A stretch of 64,000 nucleotides of DNA from Haemophilus seminalis (GTDB lineage: Bacteria; Pseudomonadota; Gammaproteobacteria; Enterobacterales; Pasteurellaceae), in contig NZ_VCED01000008.1 of assembly GCF_006384255.1 (NCBI RefSeq), forward strand, positions 1 through 64,000, written 5' to 3'. Below the pieces are notes generated by a model that saw only the letters and a list, made by a program, of their open reading frames with translations, searched no databases and was not told where the DNA came from. Of the stretch, positions 12,053-20,660 are shown piece after piece. A program made the translations under genes and the position numbers. Position 1 is the stretch's first letter; every line of letters starts with the position of its first letter.

Positions 12053-12634
12053 ATGGCAAAACTCTACTTCTATTACTCCACAATGAATGCTGGAAAATCA
12101 ACGACGTTGCTACAATCTTCCTATAACTATCGTGAGCGCGATATGAACACAGTAGTTTATACGGCTGCGATTGATGATCGTTTTGGCGTGGGGAAAGTTA
12201 CATCGCGTATTGGCATTTCGCAAGATGCTTTTTTATTTCGCTCGGAAACCAATTTGTTTGATGAAATCAATGAGCACTTAAAAAAAGAAAAAGTGCATTG
12301 TGTGCTGGTGGATGAAGCTCAATTTCTTAGCAAACAACAAGTTTACCAGTTGAGTGATGTCGTCGATAAACTCAAAATCCCTGTGCTTTGTTATGGCTTG
12401 CGTACAGATTTCCAAGCGGAACTTTTTGAAGGAAGTAAATATTTACTGGCTTGGGCGGATCAGCTCGAAGAATTAAAAACAATTTGTTATTGTGGTCGCA
12501 AGGCTAACTTTGTTTTGCGCTTAAATGATCAAGGTGAGGTGATTAAAGAAGGCGCGCAAATTCAAATTGGGGGCAATGACTCTTACCTTTCTGTTTGCCG
12601 TTTACACTATAAAGAAAAGTGCGGTCAACTTTAA
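12053..12634 (+). CDS. tdk: Thymidine kinase
   Basis: It phosphorylates thymidine in pyrimidine salvage. The 193-residue cytosolic protein has the P-loop [10 protein letters not shown] (9-18), the catalytic DEAQF (87-91, Glu88) and a zinc site made by Cys145, Cys147, Cys182 and His185, all typical of type II thymidine kinase. The frame is open further upstream, but the ATG at 12053 is preceded by AGGAGAA and gives the family N-terminus MAKLYFYYS. It probably shares a message with tsaD. An uptake signal lies at the 3' end. Confidence 0.97.
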   Translation: MAKLYFYYSTMNAGKSTTLLQSSYNYRERDMNTVVYTAAIDDRFGVGKVTSRIGISQDAFLFRSETNLFDEINEHLKKEKVHCVLVDEAQFLSKQQVYQLSDVVDKLKIPVLCYGLRTDFQAELFEGSKYLLAWADQLEELKTICYCGRKANFVLRLNDQGEVIKEGAQIQIGGNDSYLSVCRLHYKEKCGQL

Positions 12635-12670
12635 ATTAGTTTTCAAACACAACACTATAAGGATAATTTT

Positions 12671-13891
12671 ATGTTACAGAATAAAACATTTGGGAGTGCG
12701 CTGATTATTGCAGGCACAACCATTGGAGCAGGTATGCTTGCTATGCCGCTTACATCAGCGGGCATGGGCTTTGGTTACACCGTGTTATTGCTCGTGGGCT
12801 TGTGGGCTTTGTTGGTTTACAGTGGATTGTTGTTTGTAGAAGTGTATCAAACAGCGGATCAGTTGGATGACGGTGTCGCCACGCTCGCTGAAAAATATTT
12901 TGGTGTTCCGGGTCGAATTTTAGCAACGTTGAGTTTGTTAATTTTACTTTATGCACTTTCAGCTGCTTATATTACGGGTGGTGGATCTTTACTTTCAGGT
13001 TTGCCAACTGCGTTTGGAATGGAAGCGATGTCGCTTAAAACGGCGATTATTATCTTCACTGTTGTACTGGGTTCTTTCGTGGTTGTAGGAACGAAAGGCG
13101 TGGATGGTTTAACTCGCGTGTTATTTATTGGTAAGTTAGTCGCCTTTGCTTTTGTTCTATTTATGATGCTTCCAAAAGTGGCAACAGATAATTTAATGGC
13201 ATTGCCTTTGGATTATGCTTTTGTGGTTTCTGCTGCCCCGATATTTTTCACCTCTTTCGGTTTCCACGTTATTATGGCGAGTGTAAATAGCTACTTAGGT
13301 GGAAGTGTAGAAAAATTCCGTCGTGCTATTTTGATTGGTACTGCGATTCCATTAGCTGCTTATCTTGTATGGCAGTTAGCAACCCATGGTGTATTAAGTC
13401 AAAGTGAATTTGTGCGTATTTTACAAGCTGACCCAACGCTAAATGGATTAGTGAATGCAACACGTGAAATCACAGGTTCGCATTTTATGGGAGAAGTGGT
13501 TCGCGTGTTCTCATCACTCGCTTTAATTACTTCATTCTTGGGCGTAATGCTTGGTGTGTTTGAAGGCTTAGGTGATTTATTCAAACGCTATCATTTGCCA
13601 AATAATCGCGTTGTATTAACCATTGCCGCATTTTTACCACCACTTGTATTTGCATTATTTTATCCTGAAGGATTTATTACAGCATTAAGTTATGCAGGTT
13701 TGTTGTGTGCGTTCTATTGCTTAATTTTACCAATTGGCTTGGCATGGCGTACACGTATTGAAAATCCAACATTGCCATATCGTGTTGCTGGCGGTAATTT
13801 TGCTTTGGTGTTTGCGTTATTAATTGGCGTGGTGATTATGGTCATTCCATTTTTAATTCAATGGGGATATTTACCAGCCGTAGCGGGATAA
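12671..13891 (+). CDS. tyrP: Tyrosine-specific permease, aromatic amino acid transporter family
   Basis: An inner-membrane proton-coupled importer of the HAAAP family with about 11 hydrophobic segments in 406 residues. The first segment contains the family signature GTTIGAGMLAMPL. Similarity is strongest to TyrP, so tyrosine is the likely substrate. Tryptophan transporters of the same family are the alternative. H. influenzae has two tyrP-like genes and this one sits in the position next to tdk. Confidence 0.88.
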   Translation: MLQNKTFGSALIIAGTTIGAGMLAMPLTSAGMGFGYTVLLLVGLWALLVYSGLLFVEVYQTADQLDDGVATLAEKYFGVPGRILATLSLLILLYALSAAYITGGGSLLSGLPTAFGMEAMSLKTAIIIFTVVLGSFVVVGTKGVDGLTRVLFIGKLVAFAFVLFMMLPKVATDNLMALPLDYAFVVSAAPIFFTSFGFHVIMASVNSYLGGSVEKFRRAILIGTAIPLAAYLVWQLATHGVLSQSEFVRILQADPTLNGLVNATREITGSHFMGEVVRVFSSLALITSFLGVMLGVFEGLGDLFKRYHLPNNRVVLTIAAFLPPLVFALFYPEGFITALSYAGLLCAFYCLILPIGLAWRTRIENPTLPYRVAGGNFALVFALLIGVVIMVIPFLIQWGYLPAVAG

Positions 13892-13900
13892 GGTAAAGGA

Positions 13901-13950
13901 AAGTGCGGTGAAAAAGATAATAAAAAGAAGCTTAAAATTAACCGCACTAT
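13901..13950. terminator. Uptake-signal pair between convergent tyrP and ferredoxin genes
   Basis: AAGTGCGGT (13901-13909) and ACCGCACT (13941-13948) are inverted and 31 bases apart. They could form a weak bidirectional terminator for the two convergent genes. The long loop and poor T tail make this uncertain. Confidence 0.4.
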
Positions 13951-13977
13951 TTAGCTTAAAAGATATAACAAGTTAAA

Positions 13978-14271
<294 letters not shown>

Positions 14272-14315
14272 TTATAGCCGACAAAAACTTGATTGACAAA
14301 AACTAAACAAAATTT

Positions 14316-15098
14316 ATGAAAAAATTCACTTCCACCCTTTCTCTTATTGTCCTCGTTGTATTAGCAATTTGGCAATATTTTACCGATTCAACCAAAACTA
14401 AAAACCAATCATCTTCTCCGGTAATCGAACAGACTAAGCAAACAAAAGTATCTGAGCCTAAATTTGAGCCTCAATTTGAGACAAAGCGGACGGATATTGA
14501 AAAAAGTGCGGTGAAAAATCCGAATATTTTTGCCAATTATGATGTGATTATGCGCGATGATCCTATCGGGCAAAATGCAAAGGCGCCTGTCGATTATTAT
14601 ATGTTGGCATTATCTTGGTCGCCAGGATTTTGTGATATTCAGCGTGAAAAATATGGTAATCAGTTGCCTTCCTCGTCTCAATATCAATGCGGAAATAACC
14701 GCACTTTAGGTTGGGTCGTTCATGGGCTATGGCCTCAAAATGCGAATGCACTTTCAGTGACGGATCATCCACGTTTTTGCAAGGGCGATTTACCCGCATT
14801 GCCAAAAGATTTATTAGCACAATATTTGGCTATCTCACCAGGTGAACAATTATTGCAAGGCGAATGGGAAAAACACGGCAGCTGTGCGTTTGATTCTGCC
14901 CAACAGTATTTTGCTAAGGAGCAGGAATTATTTAGCTCATTAAAATTACCGAATCAAAATTTAAGCCGTAATGAACTTTTTCGTTGGATGAAACAACATA
15001 ATCCACAATTAAAAAATGCTTATTTAGGTGCAAGCCAAAACGAATTATTCATTTGTTATGATAAAAAATGGCAGGTAATGAATTGCCAAAGCAAATAA
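14316..15098 (+). CDS. rna: Ribonuclease, T2 family
   Basis: A periplasmic or membrane-anchored endoribonuclease of 260 residues. An N-terminal hydrophobic segment (residues 5-22), without a clear cleavage site, could serve as signal or anchor. It is followed by a low-complexity linker rich in Lys, Thr, Glu and Ser (24-66). The catalytic motifs are complete: HGLWPQ with His136, and WEKHGSC with His187. Cysteines 106, 125, 155 and 190 are probably disulfide-bonded. The family acts without metal through a 2',3'-cyclic phosphate. Two uptake signals fall inside the coding region; one encodes Lys-Ser-Ala-Val-Lys in the linker. Confidence 0.92.
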   Translation: MKKFTSTLSLIVLVVLAIWQYFTDSTKTKNQSSSPVIEQTKQTKVSEPKFEPQFETKRTDIEKSAVKNPNIFANYDVIMRDDPIGQNAKAPVDYYMLALSWSPGFCDIQREKYGNQLPSSSQYQCGNNRTLGWVVHGLWPQNANALSVTDHPRFCKGDLPALPKDLLAQYLAISPGEQLLQGEWEKHGSCAFDSAQQYFAKEQELFSSLKLPNQNLSRNELFRWMKQHNPQLKNAYLGASQNELFICYDKKWQVMNCQSK

Positions 15099-15119
15099 GA
15101 ATTTCTTTGATCTAAATCG

Positions 15120-15147
15120 TTACAACCTAGCGCGAAGTAGGTATAAT
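15120..15147 (+). promoter_or_regulatory. Candidate sigma-70 promoter for pgk
   Basis: TTACAA (15120-15125) and TATAAT (15142-15147) are separated by 16 bases, about 46 bases before the pgk ATG. Confidence 0.55.
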
Positions 15148-15193
15148 ACGAAAAGTTTTCAATTTTAATTTTAACTTAACAAGAGGATAGATT

Positions 15194-16354
15194 ATGTCAG
15201 TAATCAAAATGACCGATTTAGATTTAGCCGGTAAACGTGTATTTATCCGTGCGGATCTTAATGTGCCAGTAAAAGATGGCAAAGTGACCTCAGATGCGCG
15301 TATTCGTGCGACCATTCCTACTTTAAAATTAGCCTTAGAAAAAGGCGCAAAAGTGATGGTGACTTCTCACTTAGGTCGTCCAACTGAAGGTGAATTCAAA
15401 CCAGAAGATTCTTTACAACCAGTTGTTGATTACTTAAAAGACGCAGGCTTTAATGTTCGTTTAGAACAAGACTATTTAAATGGCGTAGATGTTAAAGAAG
15501 GCGAAATTGTTGTTTTAGAAAACGTACGCGTGAACAAAGGTGAAAAGAAAAACGATCCTGAATTAGGTAAAAAATATGCCGCACTTTGCGATGTATTCGT
15601 GATGGATGCGTTTGGTACCGCTCACCGTGCGCAAGCATCAACTTACGGCGTTGCAGAATTTGCACCAATCGCTTGTGCAGGTCCATTACTTGCAGCAGAA
15701 TTAGATGCATTAGGTAAAGCATTAAAAGAACCTGCTCGTCCAATGGTTGCGATCGTAGGCGGTTCAAAAGTTTCCACTAAATTAGAAGTATTAAATTCTC
15801 TTTCAAAAATCGCTGACCAAATTATTGTGGGCGGTGGTATTGCAAATACTTTCATTGCGGCAGCAGGCCATAATGTAGGTAAATCTTTATATGAAGCTGA
15901 TTTAATCCCAGTCGCGAAAGAATTAGCAGCAAATACTGATATTCCTGTGCCAGTTGATGTTCGAGTAGGGTTAGAGTTCTCTGAAACCGCAGCTGCAACA
16001 GAAAAAGCAGTAAACGAAGTGAAAGATGAGGAATCTATCTTTGATATTGGTGATAAATCTGCAGAACAATTGGCAGAAATCATCAAAAATGCAAAAACCG
16101 TTTTATGGAATGGTCCAGTTGGCGTGTTTGAGTTCCCTAACTTCCGTAAAGGGACTGAAATTATTTCTCACGCGATTGCAAACAGCGATGCATTCTCTAT
16201 CGCAGGGGGCGGTGATACTTTAGCAGCTATCGATTTATTCGGTATTGCAGACAAGATCTCTTACATTTCAACGGGTGGCGGTGCGTTCTTAGAATTCGTA
16301 GAAGGCAAAGTATTACCAGCAGTAGAAATTCTTGAAAAACGTGCGAAAAACTAA
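15194..16354 (+). CDS. pgk: Phosphoglycerate kinase
   Basis: A glycolytic enzyme converting 1,3-bisphosphoglycerate and ADP to 3-phosphoglycerate and ATP. The 386 residues show the signature [12 protein letters not shown] near the N-terminus, SHLGRP, the hinge region, and the nucleotide-binding GGGDT at the C-terminus. RBS AAGAGGA precedes the start. It is followed 119 bases later by fba, the usual gamma-proteobacterial pair. Confidence 0.98.
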   Translation: MSVIKMTDLDLAGKRVFIRADLNVPVKDGKVTSDARIRATIPTLKLALEKGAKVMVTSHLGRPTEGEFKPEDSLQPVVDYLKDAGFNVRLEQDYLNGVDVKEGEIVVLENVRVNKGEKKNDPELGKKYAALCDVFVMDAFGTAHRAQASTYGVAEFAPIACAGPLLAAELDALGKALKEPARPMVAIVGGSKVSTKLEVLNSLSKIADQIIVGGGIANTFIAAAGHNVGKSLYEADLIPVAKELAANTDIPVPVDVRVGLEFSETAAATEKAVNEVKDEESIFDIGDKSAEQLAEIIKNAKTVLWNGPVGVFEFPNFRKGTEIISHAIANSDAFSIAGGGDTLAAIDLFGIADKISYISTGGGAFLEFVEGKVLPAVEILEKRAKN

Positions 16355-16379
16355 CCGCACTTTTCCTATGTGACATATC

Positions 16380-16407
16380 GATGGCGATCATTAAAAATGT
16401 CGCCATC
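16380..16407 (+). other. Hairpin between pgk and fba
   Basis: GATGGCGA (16380-16387) and TCGCCATC (16400-16407) form a perfect 8-bp stem. No T run follows, so it looks like a message-stabilising or processing hairpin rather than a terminator. An uptake signal lies just before it. Confidence 0.45.
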
Positions 16408-16473
16408 AATAAAAAGTCAAAAAATTCTCCAATTGTGGGTTTGTCCCGCTAAACATAAAAAGGAAACACAAGT

Positions 16474-17553
16474 ATGGCTAAATTATTAGATATCGTGAAA
16501 CCTGGTGTCGTAACAGGTGAAGATGTGCAAAAAATCTTTGCTTATGCAAAAGAGCATAACTTTGCTATCCCTGCGGTAAACTGCGTAGGTTCTGACTCAG
16601 TTAATGCCGTGTTAGAAACTGCTGCACGCGTAAAAGCCCCAGTGATTATTCAATTTTCTAATGGCGGTGCTGCATTCTATGCGGGTAAAGGTATTAAACC
16701 TGCAAGTGGTGCTCGTCCTGATGTACTTGGTGCGATTGCTGGAGCGAAACACGTTCATACTTTAGCGAAAGAATACGGTGTTCCTGTTATTCTTCACACT
16801 GACCACGCTGCGAAAAAATTACTTCCATGGATTGATGGTTTACTTGAAGCGGGTGAAAAACACTTCGCAGAAACTGGCCGTCCATTATTCTCTTCTCACA
16901 TGCTTGACCTTTCTGAAGAGCCAATGGAAGAAAATATGGCAATCTGCCGTGAATACCTCGCTCGTATGGATAAAATGGGGATGACCCTTGAAATCGAAAT
17001 CGGTATTACCGGTGGCGAAGAAGATGGCGTAGATAATTCTGGTGTTGATGAATCTCGTTTATATACTCAACCATCTGACGTGCTTTATGTTTACGACCAA
17101 TTAAACCCAGTAAGCCCTAACTTTACGGTTGCAGCAGCATTCGGTAACGTACATGGTGTTTATAAACCAGGTAACGTAAAATTAAAACCATCTATTTTAG
17201 GCGCATCACAAGAGTTCGTGGCGAAAGAACGTAATCTTCCAGCGAAACCAATTAACTTTGTCTTCCACGGTGGTTCTGGTTCTAGTCGCGAAGAAATCCG
17301 CGAAGCAATTAGCTACGGTGCAATCAAAATGAATATTGATACCGATACTCAATGGGCATCTTGGAATGGTATTTTGAACTTCTATAAAGCAAATGAAGCT
17401 TATCTTCAAGGTCAATTAGGTAACCCTGAAGGTCCAGATGCGCCAAACAAAAAATACTACGATCCACGTGTTTGGTTACGTAAAATGGAAGAATCTATGT
17501 CTAAACGCTTAGAGCAATCTTTCGAAGACTTAAATTGTGTTGATGTTTTATAA
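16474..17553 (+). CDS. fba: Fructose-bisphosphate aldolase, class II
   Basis: A zinc-dependent glycolytic aldolase of 359 residues. The zinc-binding segment LHTDHAAKK and the GGSGS phosphate-binding stretch (FHGGSGSSREEI) identify class IIA. The size and C-terminus are normal for the family. It follows pgk. The last 66 bases of the gene and one base beyond (17488-17554) are repeated exactly at 20529-20595, beyond a three-gene insertion; this copy is the complete gene. Confidence 0.98.
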   Translation: MAKLLDIVKPGVVTGEDVQKIFAYAKEHNFAIPAVNCVGSDSVNAVLETAARVKAPVIIQFSNGGAAFYAGKGIKPASGARPDVLGAIAGAKHVHTLAKEYGVPVILHTDHAAKKLLPWIDGLLEAGEKHFAETGRPLFSSHMLDLSEEPMEENMAICREYLARMDKMGMTLEIEIGITGGEEDGVDNSGVDESRLYTQPSDVLYVYDQLNPVSPNFTVAAAFGNVHGVYKPGNVKLKPSILGASQEFVAKERNLPAKPINFVFHGGSGSSREEIREAISYGAIKMNIDTDTQWASWNGILNFYKANEAYLQGQLGNPEGPDAPNKKYYDPRVWLRKMEESMSKRLEQSFEDLNCVDVL

Positions 17554-17554
17554 T
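17488..17554 (+). repeat. 67-bp direct repeat, copy 1 (3' end of fba)
   Basis: It is identical to 20529-20595, at an offset of 3041 bases. It covers the last 22 sense codons and the stop of fba. The pair brackets the XRE/lipoprotein/Slam module. Confidence 0.95.
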
Positions 17555-17578
17555 TAGTAAATTATATTAAAATTATTG

Positions 17579-17609
17579 AGGCTAAATTCTAATAGAATTT
17601 AGCCTTTTG
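17579..17609 (+). terminator. Terminator after fba, copy 1
   Basis: AGGCTAAATTCT (17579-17590) and AGAATTTAGCCT (17594-17605) form a 12-bp perfect stem with a 3-base loop and a T tail. It has no uptake signal, unlike the terminator that follows the second fba fragment. Confidence 0.85.
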
Positions 17610-17885
17610 TTTTGAATTAGAGGTGAAAATAGCAACTTTAATTTTTATGCACTTTTTCTTTTTATTTAGGAATTAATCTTCGAATTTATTAAATAGCAGT
17701 AATGGATTAATGCTTCTATATTGAATTCTACTAACTAATACACAATTTTATTTTTATCATGTCTTTATTTTTATTGTTTAACAGAAAATAAATTTAATGG
17801 AACCTATAAAGATAGCTTGTTTATAGCAAGTATTTTATTGATTATTTTATTTTTAAATATAGTTTCTTAACATAAGGAGATGAGG
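17610..17885. other. AT-rich gap with no recognisable gene
   Basis: About 275 bases between the fba terminator and the 3' end of the XRE gene. It is very AT-rich, with no open frame of note, uptake signal or clear hairpin. It belongs to the inserted module. Confidence 0.6.
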
Positions 17886-18263
17886 CTATGGGTAGGTTTT
17901 AAGAAGTGCTTGCATCAAATTGAGAATTAAATACTTATGCTCATTATTTAATTGAAGAAAACTCTCTAAACCTTGTTTTTCAATAAGTGATTGTGCGTTT
18001 AAGGTGGTATTACTTGCCCCTGTTTTTAACCACTCTGCAGAAACATTTAACCAATCGGCAAGTACTTGGATTTTGTCAAAAGAAGGGATTGATTGGCCAT
18101 TTAACCATTTATAGATTGCTTGGGGTGTGACAGACCCTGAAACATAACGTAAGTTAAATTCCCTCTCAATGTCTGATACTTTAAATGTACCGTAAGAAGC
18201 GGCTTCAAGAGCAACTCGTAACCGTTGACTAAAAAGTGCTTTTTCATCAAATATTTTCTGCAT
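17886..18263 (-). CDS. XRE/Cro-CI family transcriptional regulator
   Basis: A 125-residue DNA-binding protein. The helix-turn-helix covers about residues 10-65: the segment SVTPQAIYKWLNGQSIPSFD is the typical turn and recognition helix, followed by LADWLNVSAEWLKTG. The C-terminal 50 residues are helical with no recognised domain. Phage-repressor-like proteins of this size often repress a divergent gene, here the lipoprotein/Slam pair 138 bases away. It lies inside the inserted module. Whether it senses a ligand or controls the neighbours is not shown. Confidence 0.8.
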   Translation of the reverse strand: MQKIFDEKALFSQRLRVALEAASYGTFKVSDIEREFNLRYVSGSVTPQAIYKWLNGQSIPSFDKIQVLADWLNVSAEWLKTGASNTTLNAQSLIEKQGLESFLQLNNEHKYLILNLMQALLKTYP

Positions 18264-18319
18264 TTAGTAATTATAACGATAACCCAAATAATAAATTCAC
18301 CAAATGATTTTTAAATTAA

Positions 18320-18333
18320 CAACTGGACAGTTG
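18320..18333. promoter_or_regulatory. Palindromic candidate operator between XRE gene and lipoprotein gene
   Basis: CAACTG-GA-CAGTTG is a perfect 6-2-6 inverted repeat in the divergent intergenic region. It is the only clear palindrome there and is placed where the XRE protein could repress both directions. Confidence 0.4.
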
Positions 18334-18400
18334 ATATATAGAGTCTAGTTTCTTATTAGAATTAAAGTTAATCTTTCTAAGAAAAAATGAGGAAATCGTT

Positions 18401-19015
18401 ATGTTAAAACAATTAAATAATGTTGCTATTTTAGGATTATCAGCCTTAGCTGTCGCTTGTGGTTCTGGTGGTGGTTCTGGTACTGCACAAACACCAGATG
18501 GCGCAAAAGTGGATTTAAATAATAGTGACAAAGGACTAATTGGCGGTAATACGATGGATGGAACACTAATTGGTTATAACCAAAATCATTCATTTTACGG
18601 TGTGTGGGTGAATCACGATAAAACTCGCCAAGAAATTCGTTATCAAGGTACAGTAACACCAACTTCAAGTATTCCAAAAGGCTCTGCAACTTATACGGGG
18701 CATGCAGTGCGTGCAAGAGATAGTATCATTGCTCAAAATATTAATGGCGTACAAGCAGATGGAAAAACCACTCTTAATGTAAATTTTGATACTAAAAAAG
18801 TTGATGGAAAAATTGAGATGCCACTTGCTCGTGATATTACTCTGCATGAAACTAGTTTAAATGGTAATAGTTTTAGTGGTAAAGCTAGTGTATTCTTGAA
18901 TGATGGTGGTAAATATACAGGTGCATTATATGGGCCAAATGCCGAAGAAGCTGCTGGTATTGTAACTTTTGATAATAATTCAGCATTAAATACTTCTTTT
19001 GGTGGCTATCGTTAA
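18401..19015 (+). CDS. TbpB-like surface lipoprotein, probable Slam substrate
   Basis: A 204-residue protein with a lipoprotein signal peptide and lipobox Ala-Val-Ala-Cys (Cys20), followed by a Gly/Ser linker GSGGGSG. The body matches the small C-terminal eight-stranded barrel of TbpB-type proteins: PKGSATYTGHAV, then LNVNFDTKKVDGKIEM, then GKYTGALYGPNAEEAAGIV, and a terminal SFGG. It lacks the large handle domains of TbpB. The gene directly upstream of a Slam translocon is characteristically its substrate, so export to the cell surface is likely. The ligand is unknown; iron, heme or complement-factor binding are roles known for related Slam substrates, but nothing here decides between them. 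Confidence 0.8.
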   Translation: MLKQLNNVAILGLSALAVACGSGGGSGTAQTPDGAKVDLNNSDKGLIGGNTMDGTLIGYNQNHSFYGVWVNHDKTRQEIRYQGTVTPTSSIPKGSATYTGHAVRARDSIIAQNINGVQADGKTTLNVNFDTKKVDGKIEMPLARDITLHETSLNGNSFSGKASVFLNDGGKYTGALYGPNAEEAAGIVTFDNNSALNTSFGGYR

Positions 19016-19069
19016 TTTATTTTTATATGTTAATAGGCGGATTATTCCGCCTATTTTATTAGGTGTAAT

Positions 19070-20425
19070 ATGAAAAAAGCGTTATTTTGGCTATTCTACT
19101 CATCTTTTTCATTTTCTGCGACTGCTCACACATTATCGTTACCAGATATAACATATCTTCAAAGTAATCCTAAAGTGATTGAAAAACTATTATCCGAAAA
19201 TATGTATTCTTTATCTGGAAAAGAACTGGCCCGATTAATAGATCTGTATCAATATAATCCTCATTTCAATAAACATTTAGCTCAATTTGCACAAGGGCGT
19301 ATTGCCTTTTTAGAACAAGATTATTACGAAGCAATTCGGCTTTATCGACAAGTCTTATCGGAAAACCCAGAATTAAACCCAGTTAGAATCGAGTTAGCGA
19401 TTGCATTATTTCATCAAAGGCAAGATAGTGCAGCAAGAACTCAATTTGAAAAAGCAAAAGTGGAAAAAGATCTGCCTGATGGTTCGTTGTTGGTTATTAA
19501 TAATTATCTGCAAGCATTAGATGAGAGACAAAGTTGGGAAATAGATTTTGCAGCTCATTATATCCGAGATAAAAATGTCAACCATGCAGCAAATGTCAAT
19601 TATGTGCCATTGTCTAATCGTGCAGTACTGACCAAATCCCCAAAAATGTTGCCACAATCAGCCCATGGAGTTGGATATTTTTTCTCGGTTTCTCGAGATT
19701 TGAATTTATTCGATTCTCACTATTTTTTATTCGGCAATCGAGCTTGGGGTAAAGAGTATTGGGATAATCATGAATATGATGATATTTTAAACCGCACTTT
19801 TTTAGGTTATGCCTATAAAAATGCATCTCATATAATAAAAGTGAAACCTTTTTATGAGCGCCGTTGGTATGGCAACCATCGTTATCGCTGGAATAATGGT
19901 GTGCAAGTTGAATATGATTTTCACTTTAACCCACATTGGCAACTGGCTTATTCTGCTGAATTTGAAAAACAACATTATTTTATTGAAAAAGAGCTTAATG
20001 GACATCTAACACAGCTTACACCAACCTTAATTTTTCAGCCAAACACACGACAATTTTTCTATATTGGAGGTGACTGGATAAATGAAAAAACACAAGTAAG
20101 ACAATATGGCTCTAAAAGCAAAGGTCTGCGTTTAGGTTGGGAGCAAGACTGGGGAAAAGGAATATCTTCACAAATAGCCGTGTCATTTATTAAACGAAAT
20201 TATAAAGATGTTGCTAAATTAGGTAATTTAGATATTTTCTCCTTTAATAAAAACCGTAAAGATCATATTTATTCTCTAAATTTATTAGTTTGGAAACGAG
20301 ATTGGCATTTGGGGGGAATTACACCTAAACTGCAGTTTACTTGGAAAAAACAAATAAGTAACATTCCTCAAATGTATTCTTATCAACAGAAGAATATTAA
20401 TCTGATTTTTGAAAAGAGTTTTTAG
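19070..20425 (+). CDS. Slam-family outer-membrane translocon for surface lipoproteins
   Basis: A 451-residue outer-membrane protein. A signal peptide (about residues 1-19) precedes a periplasmic TPR-like domain (about 40-150, with FAQGRIAFLEQDYYEAIRLY as one repeat). A C-terminal beta-barrel follows (about 155-451), rich in alternating aromatic strands and ending in Phe, as required for BAM insertion. This is the Slam/DUF560 architecture known from Neisseria, where Slam moves TbpB and factor H binding protein to the surface. It lies 54 bases after the lipoprotein gene. One uptake signal lies inside the gene (near 19792), so the module has been in Haemophilus-type genomes long enough to acquire it, or came from a relative. 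Confidence 0.85.
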   Translation: MKKALFWLFYSSFSFSATAHTLSLPDITYLQSNPKVIEKLLSENMYSLSGKELARLIDLYQYNPHFNKHLAQFAQGRIAFLEQDYYEAIRLYRQVLSENPELNPVRIELAIALFHQRQDSAARTQFEKAKVEKDLPDGSLLVINNYLQALDERQSWEIDFAAHYIRDKNVNHAANVNYVPLSNRAVLTKSPKMLPQSAHGVGYFFSVSRDLNLFDSHYFLFGNRAWGKEYWDNHEYDDILNRTFLGYAYKNASHIIKVKPFYERRWYGNHRYRWNNGVQVEYDFHFNPHWQLAYSAEFEKQHYFIEKELNGHLTQLTPTLIFQPNTRQFFYIGGDWINEKTQVRQYGSKSKGLRLGWEQDWGKGISSQIAVSFIKRNYKDVAKLGNLDIFSFNKNRKDHIYSLNLLVWKRDWHLGGITPKLQFTWKKQISNIPQMYSYQQKNINLIFEKSF

Positions 20426-20528
20426 TAAAACATCTTAATAAAAATAAGGTAAAAGTTTATACCAGATAATTAACTGGCTTTCATGAATAATTTCTATTGC
20501 TATCTAGTACGACTTCCATCATTTATCT

Positions 20529-20595
20529 GAAGAATCTATGTCTAAACGCTTAGAGCAATCTTTCGAAGACTTAAATTGTGTTGATGTTTTATAAT
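20529..20595 (+). repeat. fba: 67-bp direct repeat, copy 2 (fba 3' fragment)
   Basis: An exact copy of 17488-17554. It holds only the last codons of fba and cannot encode anything alone. It is followed by an uptake-signal terminator that looks like the original fba terminator. Confidence 0.95.
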
Positions 20596-20618
20596 CCACA
20601 AAAATAACATAAAATACG

Positions 20619-20645
20619 ACCGCACTTTCAAGTGCGGTTTTTTAT
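20619..20645 (+). terminator. Uptake-signal terminator, probably the ancestral fba terminator
   Basis: ACCGCACTT (20619-20627) and AAGTGCGGT (20630-20638) form a tight stem followed by a T run. It stands after the fba fragment and before the heptosyltransferase. Confidence 0.8.
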
Positions 20646-20660
20646 TCTAGCGGAGAAATT

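Noticed and set aside
16380-16407. Terminator between pgk and fba
   Set aside because: The stem is good but no T run follows in either direction; kept only as a hairpin.
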